A stretch of 64,000 bases of DNA from Pandoraea iniqua (GTDB taxonomy: Bacteria > Pseudomonadota > Gammaproteobacteria > Burkholderiales > Burkholderiaceae): contig NZ_CABPSF010000008.1 in NCBI RefSeq assembly GCF_902459685.1, positions 124,001 through 188,000 of the forward strand, written 5' to 3'. Positions 57,257-64,000 of the stretch are shown here, piece after piece. Position numbers and translations under genes: made by a program. Under the pieces are notes generated by a model. It was given only the letters and a program-made list of their open reading frames with translations. It made no database searches and was not told where the DNA came from. The stretch's first letter is position 1; each line of letters opens with the position of its first letter.

Positions 57257-57286
57257 ATTGTATTGTGTAGCGCTACAAGATACAAT
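57257..57286. promoter_or_regulatory. 30-bp palindromic operator of the HigA-fusion gene
   Basis: ATTGTATTGTGTAGC (57257-57271) and GCTACAAGATACAAT (57272-57286) are inverted copies matching at 13 of 15 positions. It lies about 45 bp upstream of the start codon, over the likely promoter. HigA antitoxins autoregulate through such sites. Confidence 0.75.
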
Positions 57287-57727
57287 CATTTCATGCTCGC
57301 GAAAAGGGCCCTGCGATGCTCAGCCGAGGGTGCAAAAGGCAGTGTGAAAGCAGGCGGGGCGTCCCGTTGGGCAATGGCGGCTGGCGGCTGGCGGCTGGCG
57401 GACCCAGGCGTTGAGGTGGTGGAGTCGCTTGGCGTGAGGGGGGGCAAAACAAAAGGCCCGCCATTTGGCGAGCCTTCTGAATAGGTTGGGGAACAGAAAA
57501 TGTAGCGGGACACCGCCCAGGCCCACACCCCTGACCCCTTGATAATCTTGCCGTCAAAAACGCGACGGGCTTGAGAGGGTAAGACGTACTATAGGCGCGC
57601 GAAGTTCCGCGGTCAACAAAAACGACGTTGCGAAAATGCGTCGTAATGTGCCCAAAAACGTCGTCGCGAAATCGCGGCATCAGACAGTCTATGCCAAAAA
57701 ACGAAAAATAGGCGTGCCTCAGAAGCG
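57287..57727. other. Intergenic region between the two divergent island genes
   Basis: No supported gene. It contains a 7-bp triplicate (GCGGCTG) near 57377-57402, a hairpin AAGGCCCGCC-ATTT-GGCGAGCCTT (57453-57476), and two imperfect 18-bp direct repeats at 57618-57635 and 57654-57671. The first 300 bp are GC-rich, unlike the island genes. Confidence 0.6.
57618..57671. repeat. Paired 18-bp direct repeats upstream of the HEPN gene
   Basis: AAAAACGACGTTGCGAAA and AAAAACGTCGTCGCGAAA match at 16 of 18 positions with a 36-bp period. They lie 57-110 bp before the start codon and could be regulator sites. Confidence 0.6.
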
Positions 57728-59524
57728 ATGAAAAACGATCCCAAACTTGCTCAGTACAAGTTGACCCGTGAACAGGCTGTATTCGCGAGCGTCTGGTACA
57801 ACATGACGTATGCCTATTCCTTGGATTCGCATCGCGTGCGCGTTATGCATTCGGTCAATATTCTTGAGGAACTGTCGAGGCTGAACGCGTACGCCCATGC
57901 AAACGGCGAAGACCGATGGATGGTGGGCCGTGAGGCGATCAAAATTTTGGACTCGGAGGCGGTACTAAAGCGCTCTTCGCTTAGCGTGCCGACGGCGACC
58001 ATTCGTGCATTGTTGGTCAAGTCGTTCGGTGAGAAATACGATAAGTCTGCGCTCGACAAGGGGCGTCTCCTGCTTGAGTCCCACTTGCGAGAGTATCAAG
58101 CGACGTTGGGTTGCCACTATTTTCGCGAAACCATTCAGGGCATCCATGATGCCGTGTTATCTCCGGACGCCAGACCCGAGCTTGAGCGCTTTGACGAAAT
58201 TCGATCCTTGACGGGTAGTCTTATCAGCTACTTGATCGCTCAAGGGCAGAGCATCGAGGGGTTATTTCAGCTGTACAGCCATGTTCTCGTCCCGGTCCGT
58301 CGGTTGCCGAAGCCATATGATTTTGCGCAGCGTTTCGACTTACTCAAAAAGCTGATTGCGTCAGATCAACGGCCATGGGAGGTATGGTTCGCAGTCGATG
58401 GAATCACTGATCCTGCCGCATTTCCCGAAAGCATCGGTGGGATTGCGTTCGCCGAAACCAGCCCCAAAGAGGTCGCGGTGCTGGACGGCGGTATGAAAGA
58501 GCAGGGGCACCGTCTCTTTGTGACGGCTGTTGAGGGCGCGATTGATGCGCGCACTGCGGGGCAGCGGGTTCATGAGCGCATCAATCGAGTGCTCGACTTG
58601 GTGCGTTTTGAATACGATCGAGCGAATATTGCCGTCTCCGATTTGTTCGCAGTCCGCAAGAAGACTGATGACAATTGGCGTCTGCTGCCGATTCCGAAGG
58701 TGGTGCCTAATCCGCAATCCTCGGTCAGCCCCGAGCAGCTCGACGCATTTGCGAAAAACGTGAGCGCGTTGGTCGGTGGTGATCGCTTCTCTCAAGAGGG
58801 CCGTGATCGAGTGCTCGCAGCGTTTAGGTTGTACAGAATGGGTGCAGACACAACGGGTTTCGAAAATAAGCTTGTGAATTGGTGGACAGGACTCGAATTC
58901 TTAGCCAAGGGCATGGGTGGTTCGAATTCCATCGTCGCAGCAGTTGAGGGTAGTGTCACTCCGGTCCTTATGGGGGTGTCCGTGATTAATCACCTCAATG
59001 CTTATCGTGAGGTACTGCTCGAGCAATCAGTTGAGCTTATAGATGCCAAAAGTGGTCGGCCGATTGCCCTCAAGGAACTCGATTTGGTCCAACTTTATGA
59101 CACGCTGAGTCAGGCGGATCATCGGCAGACGATTAACGCAAAGCTGCAGGCGCTGCCACTTACGCAAGTGCGCCTTGATCGCTTCATGGAGTTCTTGGTA
59201 TCGCCCCAGCGAATGGGCGAGTTTCTTCAGCGCTGTGAGGAGGGGCTTCGGTGGCATTTGCAACGCATCTGGAGAGCCCGCTGCGACATCGTCCATAGTG
59301 GCGGTCGCATGGTGAACATTGCGCTGCTTTGTGCAAACCTCGAGGCATACCTGAAATCGGTGCTGACAACGCTGCTTGCGGCGTTCGGGCGAATCCCAAC
59401 GCTTGCCAGCCCGCAGGAGTTTTTTATCCGAGCTGAGCATAGCTACGCGCGCGCTTTAGAGGGGTTGCGGAAAAGCGACGCTGGACCGATGAAATCGTTT
59501 CTCCTAGAGCTGAAACCGCAATAG
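57728..59524 (+). CDS. Apea-like HEPN domain protein, putative RNase
   Basis: 598 residues, cytosolic. The N-terminal ~370 are not recognised. The C-terminal part resembles the Apea-like HEPN family: NKLVNWWTGLEFLAKG near residue 380, then Arg518-x4-His523 in RCDIVHSGG, the R-x4-6-H catalytic signature of HEPN ribonucleases. The YLKSVLTTLLAAF helix follows. HEPN RNases are common toxins and abortive-infection effectors. It is divergent from the HigA-fusion gene. Codon use is lower in GC than in the flanking chromosome. Confidence 0.7.
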   Translation: MKNDPKLAQYKLTREQAVFASVWYNMTYAYSLDSHRVRVMHSVNILEELSRLNAYAHANGEDRWMVGREAIKILDSEAVLKRSSLSVPTATIRALLVKSFGEKYDKSALDKGRLLLESHLREYQATLGCHYFRETIQGIHDAVLSPDARPELERFDEIRSLTGSLISYLIAQGQSIEGLFQLYSHVLVPVRRLPKPYDFAQRFDLLKKLIASDQRPWEVWFAVDGITDPAAFPESIGGIAFAETSPKEVAVLDGGMKEQGHRLFVTAVEGAIDARTAGQRVHERINRVLDLVRFEYDRANIAVSDLFAVRKKTDDNWRLLPIPKVVPNPQSSVSPEQLDAFAKNVSALVGGDRFSQEGRDRVLAAFRLYRMGADTTGFENKLVNWWTGLEFLAKGMGGSNSIVAAVEGSVTPVLMGVSVINHLNAYREVLLEQSVELIDAKSGRPIALKELDLVQLYDTLSQADHRQTINAKLQALPLTQVRLDRFMEFLVSPQRMGEFLQRCEEGLRWHLQRIWRARCDIVHSGGRMVNIALLCANLEAYLKSVLTTLLAAFGRIPTLASPQEFFIRAEHSYARALEGLRKSDAGPMKSFLLELKPQ

Positions 59525-59587
59525 GTCCGAAGAGGTAAAGGGCGCATGCGTGGGTGGGCCCAGTTTAAAGTATGGTTGGGTCTAGTG

Positions 59588-59830
59588 TTATGAGTTCTTG
59601 TCACGATTTCTCGCATGCGAGAAAAGCGTGATGATTGTTCCGTCGTCGGCGACATCCACGCGTTCGATTGTTCCATCAGGAAGTTCGCGCACGAGCAAAT
59701 CCAGTTCGGGAAGATCGTAATAAATTGCACGCCCTGCCGATAAGTGCCAGCGCGCCTCCGAATCGTCCTCCACATCCTGCTCGATGAGCCGAATTATCTC
59801 GGCACCAATATCGTCTTGCTCCCGTGTCAT
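59588..59830 (-). CDS. Small acidic protein, hypothetical
   Basis: An 80-residue, Asp/Glu-rich ORF (MTREQDDIGAEIIRLIEQDV at the start) with a predicted helix followed by strands (RAIYYDLPELDLLVRELPDG and TIERVDVADDGTIITLFSHA). The ATG at 59830 follows AGGAG at 8 nt, a strong ribosome-binding site; the frame extends to 59917. I recognise no family. It is convergent with the HEPN gene, 63 bp apart. A small acidic protein beside a putative toxin could be an inhibitor, but nothing proves it. Confidence 0.6.
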   Translation of the reverse strand: MTREQDDIGAEIIRLIEQDVEDDSEARWHLSAGRAIYYDLPELDLLVRELPDGTIERVDVADDGTIITLFSHARNRDKNS

Positions 59831-60322
59831 TTCGCTATCTCCTGATGGGGCTTCCCGCTGGGGCGGAGAATCGGATGCAAAGGGCGGGGCGGTCCCCTCG
59901 CGAGCCAAAGTCAACAAAGAATCAACGTAGTATCAACATCTCGCCACCATTTCGTCACCACGCGGAATGTATTCGCTTTGGAATACATTTTTGGAAAAAA
60001 TGATCTGTACGTATGCTCGCTTTTGATGAATAAAATCAAACATCTAGCATAATTCTCCGCACGTCGGCGAATACGTTCTTTATGTTCCACTACTGGGTGC
60101 GGGGATGTTAATGCCACCGGCAGATCCCGGGGGGTAACCACTCAGGCATCATTGTGCGAATGTGGGTAACTTGCCGGAGATGCCTCCGTATTCATTAGAA
60201 ATATCAATAATCTTGTTAGGGTGTCATGGAGACACTGATTGCCCTCGAAATGGTGTCAGTGCGGCACCGGTGTGGACAAGTTGGGTGTCCCCTAAAACCG
60301 TATCCAGTGGAGCTGTGGATAT
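59831..60322. other. Intergenic region with a terminator-like hairpin
   Basis: About 490 bp. AATGTATTC-GCTTTG-GAATACATT (59966-59989) is a perfect 9-bp stem followed by TTTTT on the plus strand. Short ORFs here (for example on the minus strand at 59911-60141) have no protein-like features. I see no gene. Confidence 0.5.
59966..59992 (+). terminator. Intrinsic terminator-like hairpin
   Basis: Perfect 9-bp stem AATGTATTC/GAATACATT, 6-nt loop, T5 tail on the plus strand. The nearest plus-strand gene is the HEPN gene about 440 bp upstream. Confidence 0.6.
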
Positions 60323-60895
60323 CTATTGTGTGAGCTTCCCGTAGAGAGACAGCAATGCGTCTTTGGCGCCTGGCGGTAAGCCCTCAATGTCCGCCAAATT
60401 AAGCATAAGAGTTGGCCCCTGCACTTGAGTTACGTTGACCTGAAGCCTCTCGATATGCACAACGGGAGAGCTCGCGAGGTCCCCGGACCGCATCGCTGTT
60501 TTCACGTGATCAATGGTGGTGTGCAATGATCCCGGCAAGTAGTTCCAGCTTGCGATGGCGGATTGTTGGCCGGATCGATCCCGAATGAGCACTTTCTCAC
60601 GAAGTACGTATTTATTGCTTCTGCCTGCAAGCGTTCTCTCGATATAGCCTTCTCTCTCTAGGGTTTCGAGTGCCCTGATGACCTGACTACGGCTTACGCC
60701 AGACATCGTCGATATCAAGTCGATGGAGGGCGACGCGAACCCCGTCCGGAAGTTGGCGTGCGCCTTAATTACGAGGTAGACGACAACGGCGTGCGGGCCC
60801 ATTTTCGCCGCGTCGCCCGACGAGAACATTGATCGAAACACATGGAACCATGTTGTCTCTGCGCGAAGTTCATCTGCGTCTTGCTGCGACATCAT
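60323..60895 (-). CDS. Winged-helix DNA-binding protein, possible replication or control protein
   Basis: 190 residues. Residues ~35-100 form a winged helix (PSIDLISTMSGVSRSQVIRA with LETLEREGYIERT). This type occurs in plasmid/ICE replication initiators and MarR/GntR-like regulators. The C-terminal half has a hydrophobic strand region (VVHIERLQVNVTQV) and no known motif. Its start overlaps the upstream excisionase-like gene by 4 bp (ATGATGA), so the two form a unit that may control excision or replication of the element. Confidence 0.65.
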   Translation of the reverse strand: MMSQQDADELRAETTWFHVFRSMFSSGDAAKMGPHAVVVYLVIKAHANFRTGFASPSIDLISTMSGVSRSQVIRALETLEREGYIERTLAGRSNKYVLREKVLIRDRSGQQSAIASWNYLPGSLHTTIDHVKTAMRSGDLASSPVVHIERLQVNVTQVQGPTLMLNLADIEGLPPGAKDALLSLYGKLTQ

Positions 60896-61134
60896 GCAAC
60901 CGTTTTGAGCAGTGAAAATTCCTCGTCAATGAGGGCAGCTATTGCCTCGGTTCGAAAGTAAACCCGTCTGCCGATGCAAACCTTGGTGGCATTGATCTTG
61001 GTTGCCCAATCCGAGGATGATCTCGACAGGCTAATTCGGAGCCCCTCAGGGCTTCGATCTAGGATTGCTGCCAACTGACTCAACGTCAGCAGGACAGAGT
61101 ACTTCTCCGTAAGCGTTGAACTTGTTGTTGTCAT
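60892..61134 (-). CDS. Excisionase-like helix-turn-helix protein
   Basis: 80 residues: LTLSQLAAILDRSPEGLRIS forms a MerR/Xis-like HTH and GRRVYFRTEAIAALIDEEF the wing that AlpA/Xis proteins share. The size and its position in an island with an integrase suggest a recombination directionality factor or a regulator of it. Good AGGAG site. Coupled to the wHTH gene. Confidence 0.6.
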   Translation of the reverse strand: MTTTSSTLTEKYSVLLTLSQLAAILDRSPEGLRISLSRSSSDWATKINATKVCIGRRVYFRTEAIAALIDEEFSLLKTVA

Positions 61135-61243
61135 CAGGAACTCCTTCTCTAACGGTTAACTACGTTACTGATCGGTAGTTTTCGCTCTGGAGCCCCTCAG
61201 TTGTCGGTAAAATAAATTCGTTCGATATTTGTTACCGACGCAA

Positions 61244-62188
61244 ATGAGCGCGAGCCTAATTAAGTCAGAGGGAATTTCCGAGACGCGCGTCCGACGAGGG
61301 CGACCGCGAGGTGCGGTGAAAACCTTTGATGCTCGAGTACGAGACCGTGTGAAGACGATGGCGATGCTGCGAGCACTATATTTGCGCGTTACGGTCGTCG
61401 ACAACGTCAATCAATTCTCTCGCTGGTTTGATCAGAGAATGCGTGCGCTGCACCCCGGCCGAGCATGGGAGTCTGAGAGTCGAAACAAATGGCGAAAGAA
61501 TTTCCGCGGGGATGTCTCGATGGCCGAGGAGTCACGATCATTTTTGCGGGAGTTGTTCCCTGACGGGCGTTTTTACGTCGCAACGACTCGTTCGGACGCC
61601 GGTAAGGGTGTCGAGTACGCGGACACGGGGATGGAGCAGGGCGAATGGGGTGAGGTTTCGCTGATGACTTCGCCGGCGGATTGCTTATTCCGATTTGGGC
61701 CCGGTCGGCTTTGGTCGGCCATTTGGGATGGTGAAAGCGGGTCCGATCAGCTCTGGCAGCTTTATCCTGCCACGGGGGCTTATGGTGAGAGTTGGGGCGA
61801 TGCTCGGAAGATCGATGCGTTGCTTGAAGTGCTGGGCCAGAAATTGACCAACGCGGAGCGCCGTGATCCCAATGCGGTGCAGCTTGCGGATCTCGGGCGC
61901 GCGGTAGTGATGTACCGGCGATTGCTGCGCGATGAGTTGCATGATGTTTGCGCGGCAATTGAAAGCTATGTCATCGTCCATCGGGCACTGATGGCATGTC
62001 AGTCTAGCCTACGGCTGTTGAGTGTTTATGAGGACATCAGGAGGTACTTCACTCACATGGAGCGTGAGCGCATCGCGTCGAATCCTCGTTATGTGGAGGC
62101 GCTTCGTTACTGGTATCACCACTCGGAGTTGTTTGACGTTGATGCGCACATCGACAGCCCGATCAATTGCGAACTGGTGTGTACGTAG
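61244..62188 (+). CDS. Hypothetical island protein with AT-hook-like N-terminus
   Basis: 314 residues, not recognised. Near the N-terminus RVRRGRPRGAVK resembles an AT-hook (RGRP core), so DNA binding is possible. The middle has a Trp-rich stretch (LWSAIWDGESGSDQLWQLYP) and the C-terminal part is helical with conserved-looking aromatics (RYWYHHSELFDVD). No signal peptide or membrane segment. ATG 61244 is preferred over TTG 61229. It stands alone, divergent from the excisionase-like gene, 300 bp before the DUF3883 gene. Confidence 0.6.
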   Translation: MSASLIKSEGISETRVRRGRPRGAVKTFDARVRDRVKTMAMLRALYLRVTVVDNVNQFSRWFDQRMRALHPGRAWESESRNKWRKNFRGDVSMAEESRSFLRELFPDGRFYVATTRSDAGKGVEYADTGMEQGEWGEVSLMTSPADCLFRFGPGRLWSAIWDGESGSDQLWQLYPATGAYGESWGDARKIDALLEVLGQKLTNAERRDPNAVQLADLGRAVVMYRRLLRDELHDVCAAIESYVIVHRALMACQSSLRLLSVYEDIRRYFTHMERERIASNPRYVEALRYWYHHSELFDVDAHIDSPINCELVCT

Positions 62189-62491
62189 CATCACGTCGCC
62201 CGTAAAACTTCACCAGCAGCTTGCCGATCCAAGCAACGCGCCAAGGCTGTCCTTCTTCACGCTGCCCTCCCTGTACAGCACCAGGGCGTGAACTTGATGC
62301 CTCGCTGTTTGGCGTGTGACTTCTGTGAGAAGTAGGCCCTCTTGTCTATATTTGTAATGTTTGTCATGCCCCTACTTGGCCGCACGTTCGTCATGCGCGT
62401 TTCTATGTGCGCGCAGCGATACTTCGTATCGATATAATCGGCGTGCTCAGATCCGAAGGGACGCGCTTGCAACATAGCCAACATCGAAAAA
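62189..62491. other. Intergenic region with a possible gene remnant
   Basis: About 300 bp. On the minus strand at 62257-62360 a short frame reads AYFSQKSHAKQRGIKFTPWC, more protein-like than random, ending in a stop. It may be a remnant of a mobile-element gene. I cannot name it. Confidence 0.35.
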
Positions 62492-63490
62492 ATGAAGAAA
62501 GTTCTGTGGGTGAAGTTCGGATGGTCGGCGTATTACCGAGGTGGCCCTGTTGACGGTAATTTCGGCTGGCTAAAAGAGAACGGAGAAAAGAACGGTGGAA
62601 GAGGCCATGAGGCGTTCAATTTCAAGCCGTCTCAGGATGGTACCTACTATTGCTACGTGCCACCCCAAGGGAAAGGAGCTGCACCGTCAAGCGACGATCC
62701 TCACGGTTGGACTGTGATCTGTCTCGCGAAGCACCCCGACCGTACCGGGATCTATGTCGTAGGTTGGTACGAGAACGCAACGCTTTACGGGAAATGGTTC
62801 GCGCCACCGGCCGACTTCATACCGCAACGTGGCGACACAGATCGCGCTGGGTATGACTGGTCGTATTGCATCTCAAGCAGGACGGCATACTTCATCCCGC
62901 CAGAGTCTCGACGCCTTCCGTTTTCCGACCCAGCGGTGCGGACAGGAAAATACTCATATCTTGAGGGGCCGGATATCGAGACCAATGAATCGAGACAGCG
63001 TGTGCTCGCATTGTTGGAGGGGCGCATCGATGCCTTGCGACCTTTCGTCGTGCGGAATCCTGATGAAAATTCCCTTCCCGACCCTGAACTAGATCCCGTT
63101 GATCCGCTGAAAGGCTTCGGTACGCCTGAGCATAGAAAGGCCGTTGAGAAAGCTGCGGAAGATGCAGTGATTGCCCATTATCAGAGCGACGGATTCGCCT
63201 GTGAACGAGTGACGCATCTGCCTTGTGGGTATGACTTTGTTTTCTCGAAAAAAGGGAAGAAGTTGCACGTTGAGGTAAAAGGAACTGCGAGCTCCAATCC
63301 TCAGTTTTTCTTGACTCGAAACGAATATAGGGAGGGAATGCTGTCGAACCCGCGATGGCGTTTAGCAATGGTCACAAACGCGTTGCGCGCTCCTGAGATC
63401 GCTGTGTACGCTCGCAACGAGCTTAACGATACGTTCGATCTGGATCCTTACGTTTATCGCGGAACCTTTGCTCCGAAAGTTGCGGAGTGA
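62492..63490 (+). CDS. DUF3883 (NO VEIN-type) nuclease-fold protein
   Basis: 332 residues. The C-terminal ~110 match DUF3883, a PD-(D/E)XK-like fold common in restriction and defence genes: Asp248 in GYDFVF, Glu261 and Lys263 in HVEVKGT, then FFLTRNEYREG. The N-terminal ~170 form a separate domain (WVKFGWSAYYRGGPVDGNFG; GWTVICLAKHPDRTGIYVVG; WYENATLYGKWF) that I recall as a recurring partner of DUF3883 and that may read modified DNA or another ligand. No membrane segments. Its stop is 55 bp from the integrase 3' end, convergent. Confidence 0.72.
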   Translation: MKKVLWVKFGWSAYYRGGPVDGNFGWLKENGEKNGGRGHEAFNFKPSQDGTYYCYVPPQGKGAAPSSDDPHGWTVICLAKHPDRTGIYVVGWYENATLYGKWFAPPADFIPQRGDTDRAGYDWSYCISSRTAYFIPPESRRLPFSDPAVRTGKYSYLEGPDIETNESRQRVLALLEGRIDALRPFVVRNPDENSLPDPELDPVDPLKGFGTPEHRKAVEKAAEDAVIAHYQSDGFACERVTHLPCGYDFVFSKKGKKLHVEVKGTASSNPQFFLTRNEYREGMLSNPRWRLAMVTNALRAPEIAVYARNELNDTFDLDPYVYRGTFAPKVAE

Positions 63491-63545
63491 ACGTAACGGC
63501 GGGCGGAGAAGCTGTCCTCTTGCCCGCACAATCGTCGCGATGCGG

Positions 63546-64000
63546 TTAAGCCGAAAGCATGTCCAGTCTCTTCACGAGATCCTCTGCTCGCAAGTGCGTG
63601 TACCGCCGAAGCATTTGCATCGATTTGTGACCGCTTATGGCTGCAGCTTCCTGATCGCTCAGCCCCATTTCGACAAGGCGGCTGACGGCCTCGTGTCGGA
63701 GGTCATGGAATCGTAAATCGGACAGGCCGATTCCCTTTTTCAGGATGTTCCATGTCTTGGCGAACTGTTAGGGGCGACGTTTTCCATCCTTGCCCGGCTC
63801 GCCAAAAAATAACAGATCAGTATCGATGGGGCGAATAGGACACGCGAGGGCCTGAGCGAAGACAATCGTCGCCTGTTTGTTCAAGGGAACTGTTCTCGCT
63901 GTGTCGTTTTTGGTATCCAGTAATCTGACCACCCGTCGCGTTAAGTCAACCTGCGATCGTCGGATCCCCAGGATTTCCGATTGGCGCATGCCTGTCTCGA
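63546..64000 (-). pseudogene. Tyrosine integrase, C-terminal part, interrupted by an in-frame stop
   Basis: The frame enters from beyond the window with Arg I in TGMRQSEILGIRRSQ. It runs to GKDGKRRP, where a TAA (63768-63770) interrupts it, and resumes in the same frame with QFAKTWNILKKGIGLSDLRF. The catalytic HDLRHEAVSRL (His-x2-Arg), SGHKS and RRYTHL (Tyr) boxes follow, ending at 63546. The truncated product lacks His, Arg II and the nucleophile Tyr, so it should be inactive unless the stop is read through or is a sequencing error. Confidence 0.85.

Larger units (their letters stand above)
52828..64000. mobile_element. Integrative genomic island (partial)
   Basis: Bounded on the left by the tRNA 3' fragment and carrying on the right a tyrosine integrase transcribed inwards, as if from just beside the intact tRNA. 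Base composition drops visibly from the flanks, genes are oriented irregularly, and contents are regulators, excisionase-like and wHTH proteins plus probable defence genes. The right end lies beyond the window; from the missing integrase N-terminus I expect it within about 1-1.5 kb. Confidence 0.8.

Noticed and set aside
59911-60141. Minus-strand ORF of 76 codons in the island
   Set aside because: No motif or ribosome-binding site, and it contains the terminator-like hairpin.

Overview
The window is a high-GC betaproteobacterial chromosome segment. Gene content and order (surA-pdxA-rsmA, glyQ-glyS-gmhB-plsC, phoH-ybeY-corC-lnt, miaB, prkA-yeaH-spoVR, kbl with an SDR-type threonine dehydrogenase) fit Burkholderiaceae. 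Pandoraea is my best guess, from protein resemblance only.

Positions 1-19,700 are mostly housekeeping: the surA tail, pdxA, rsmA, a DMT exporter, a rubredoxin fusion, gloA, a YgjP-type peptidase, then a long minus-strand block for phospholipid, LPS-heptose, glycyl-tRNA, lipoprotein, ribosome-maturation and tRNA-thiomethylation functions. It ends with a znuABC-type metal importer behind a perfect 19-bp Zur-like palindrome. Positions 20,640-25,860 hold the stress operon prkA-yeaH-spoVR and a VOC protein. A membrane diguanylate cyclase, an osmoprotectant ABC importer, a YbdG-like channel and a MazF-type toxin with an unusual 43-residue acidic partner follow. Positions 33,900-52,730 are accessory metabolism, transport and regulation: an Old Yellow Enzyme, an MFS carrier with a divergent TetR regulator, a chemoreceptor, an XRE-cupin regulator divergent from kbl-tdh, an outer-membrane barrel, an NrtD-like ABC importer with a fused double permease, a TPR glycosyltransferase-like protein, an AI-2E-family exporter, NhaR-like LysR, TerC and a zinc-ribbon protein.

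At 52,828 the character changes. A 47-nt 3' fragment of a CAT-anticodon tRNA marks the edge of a lower-GC genomic island that runs past the window end. At the far side lies a tyrosine integrase, oriented as expected for tRNA integration but interrupted by an in-frame stop. Between them are a winged-helix protein and an excisionase-like protein, plus several probable defence genes. These are a 1,374-residue HigA-like HTH protein fused to a putative PD-(D/E)XK (Mrr-like) nuclease and a long helical region, transcribed from a 30-bp palindromic operator; a divergent protein with an Apea-like HEPN ribonuclease signature; a DUF3883/NO VEIN-type nuclease-fold protein with its own N-terminal domain; and two unrecognised proteins. 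This island is the best candidate for an undescribed system.

All product names come from reading motifs and recalling families. No database search was run.
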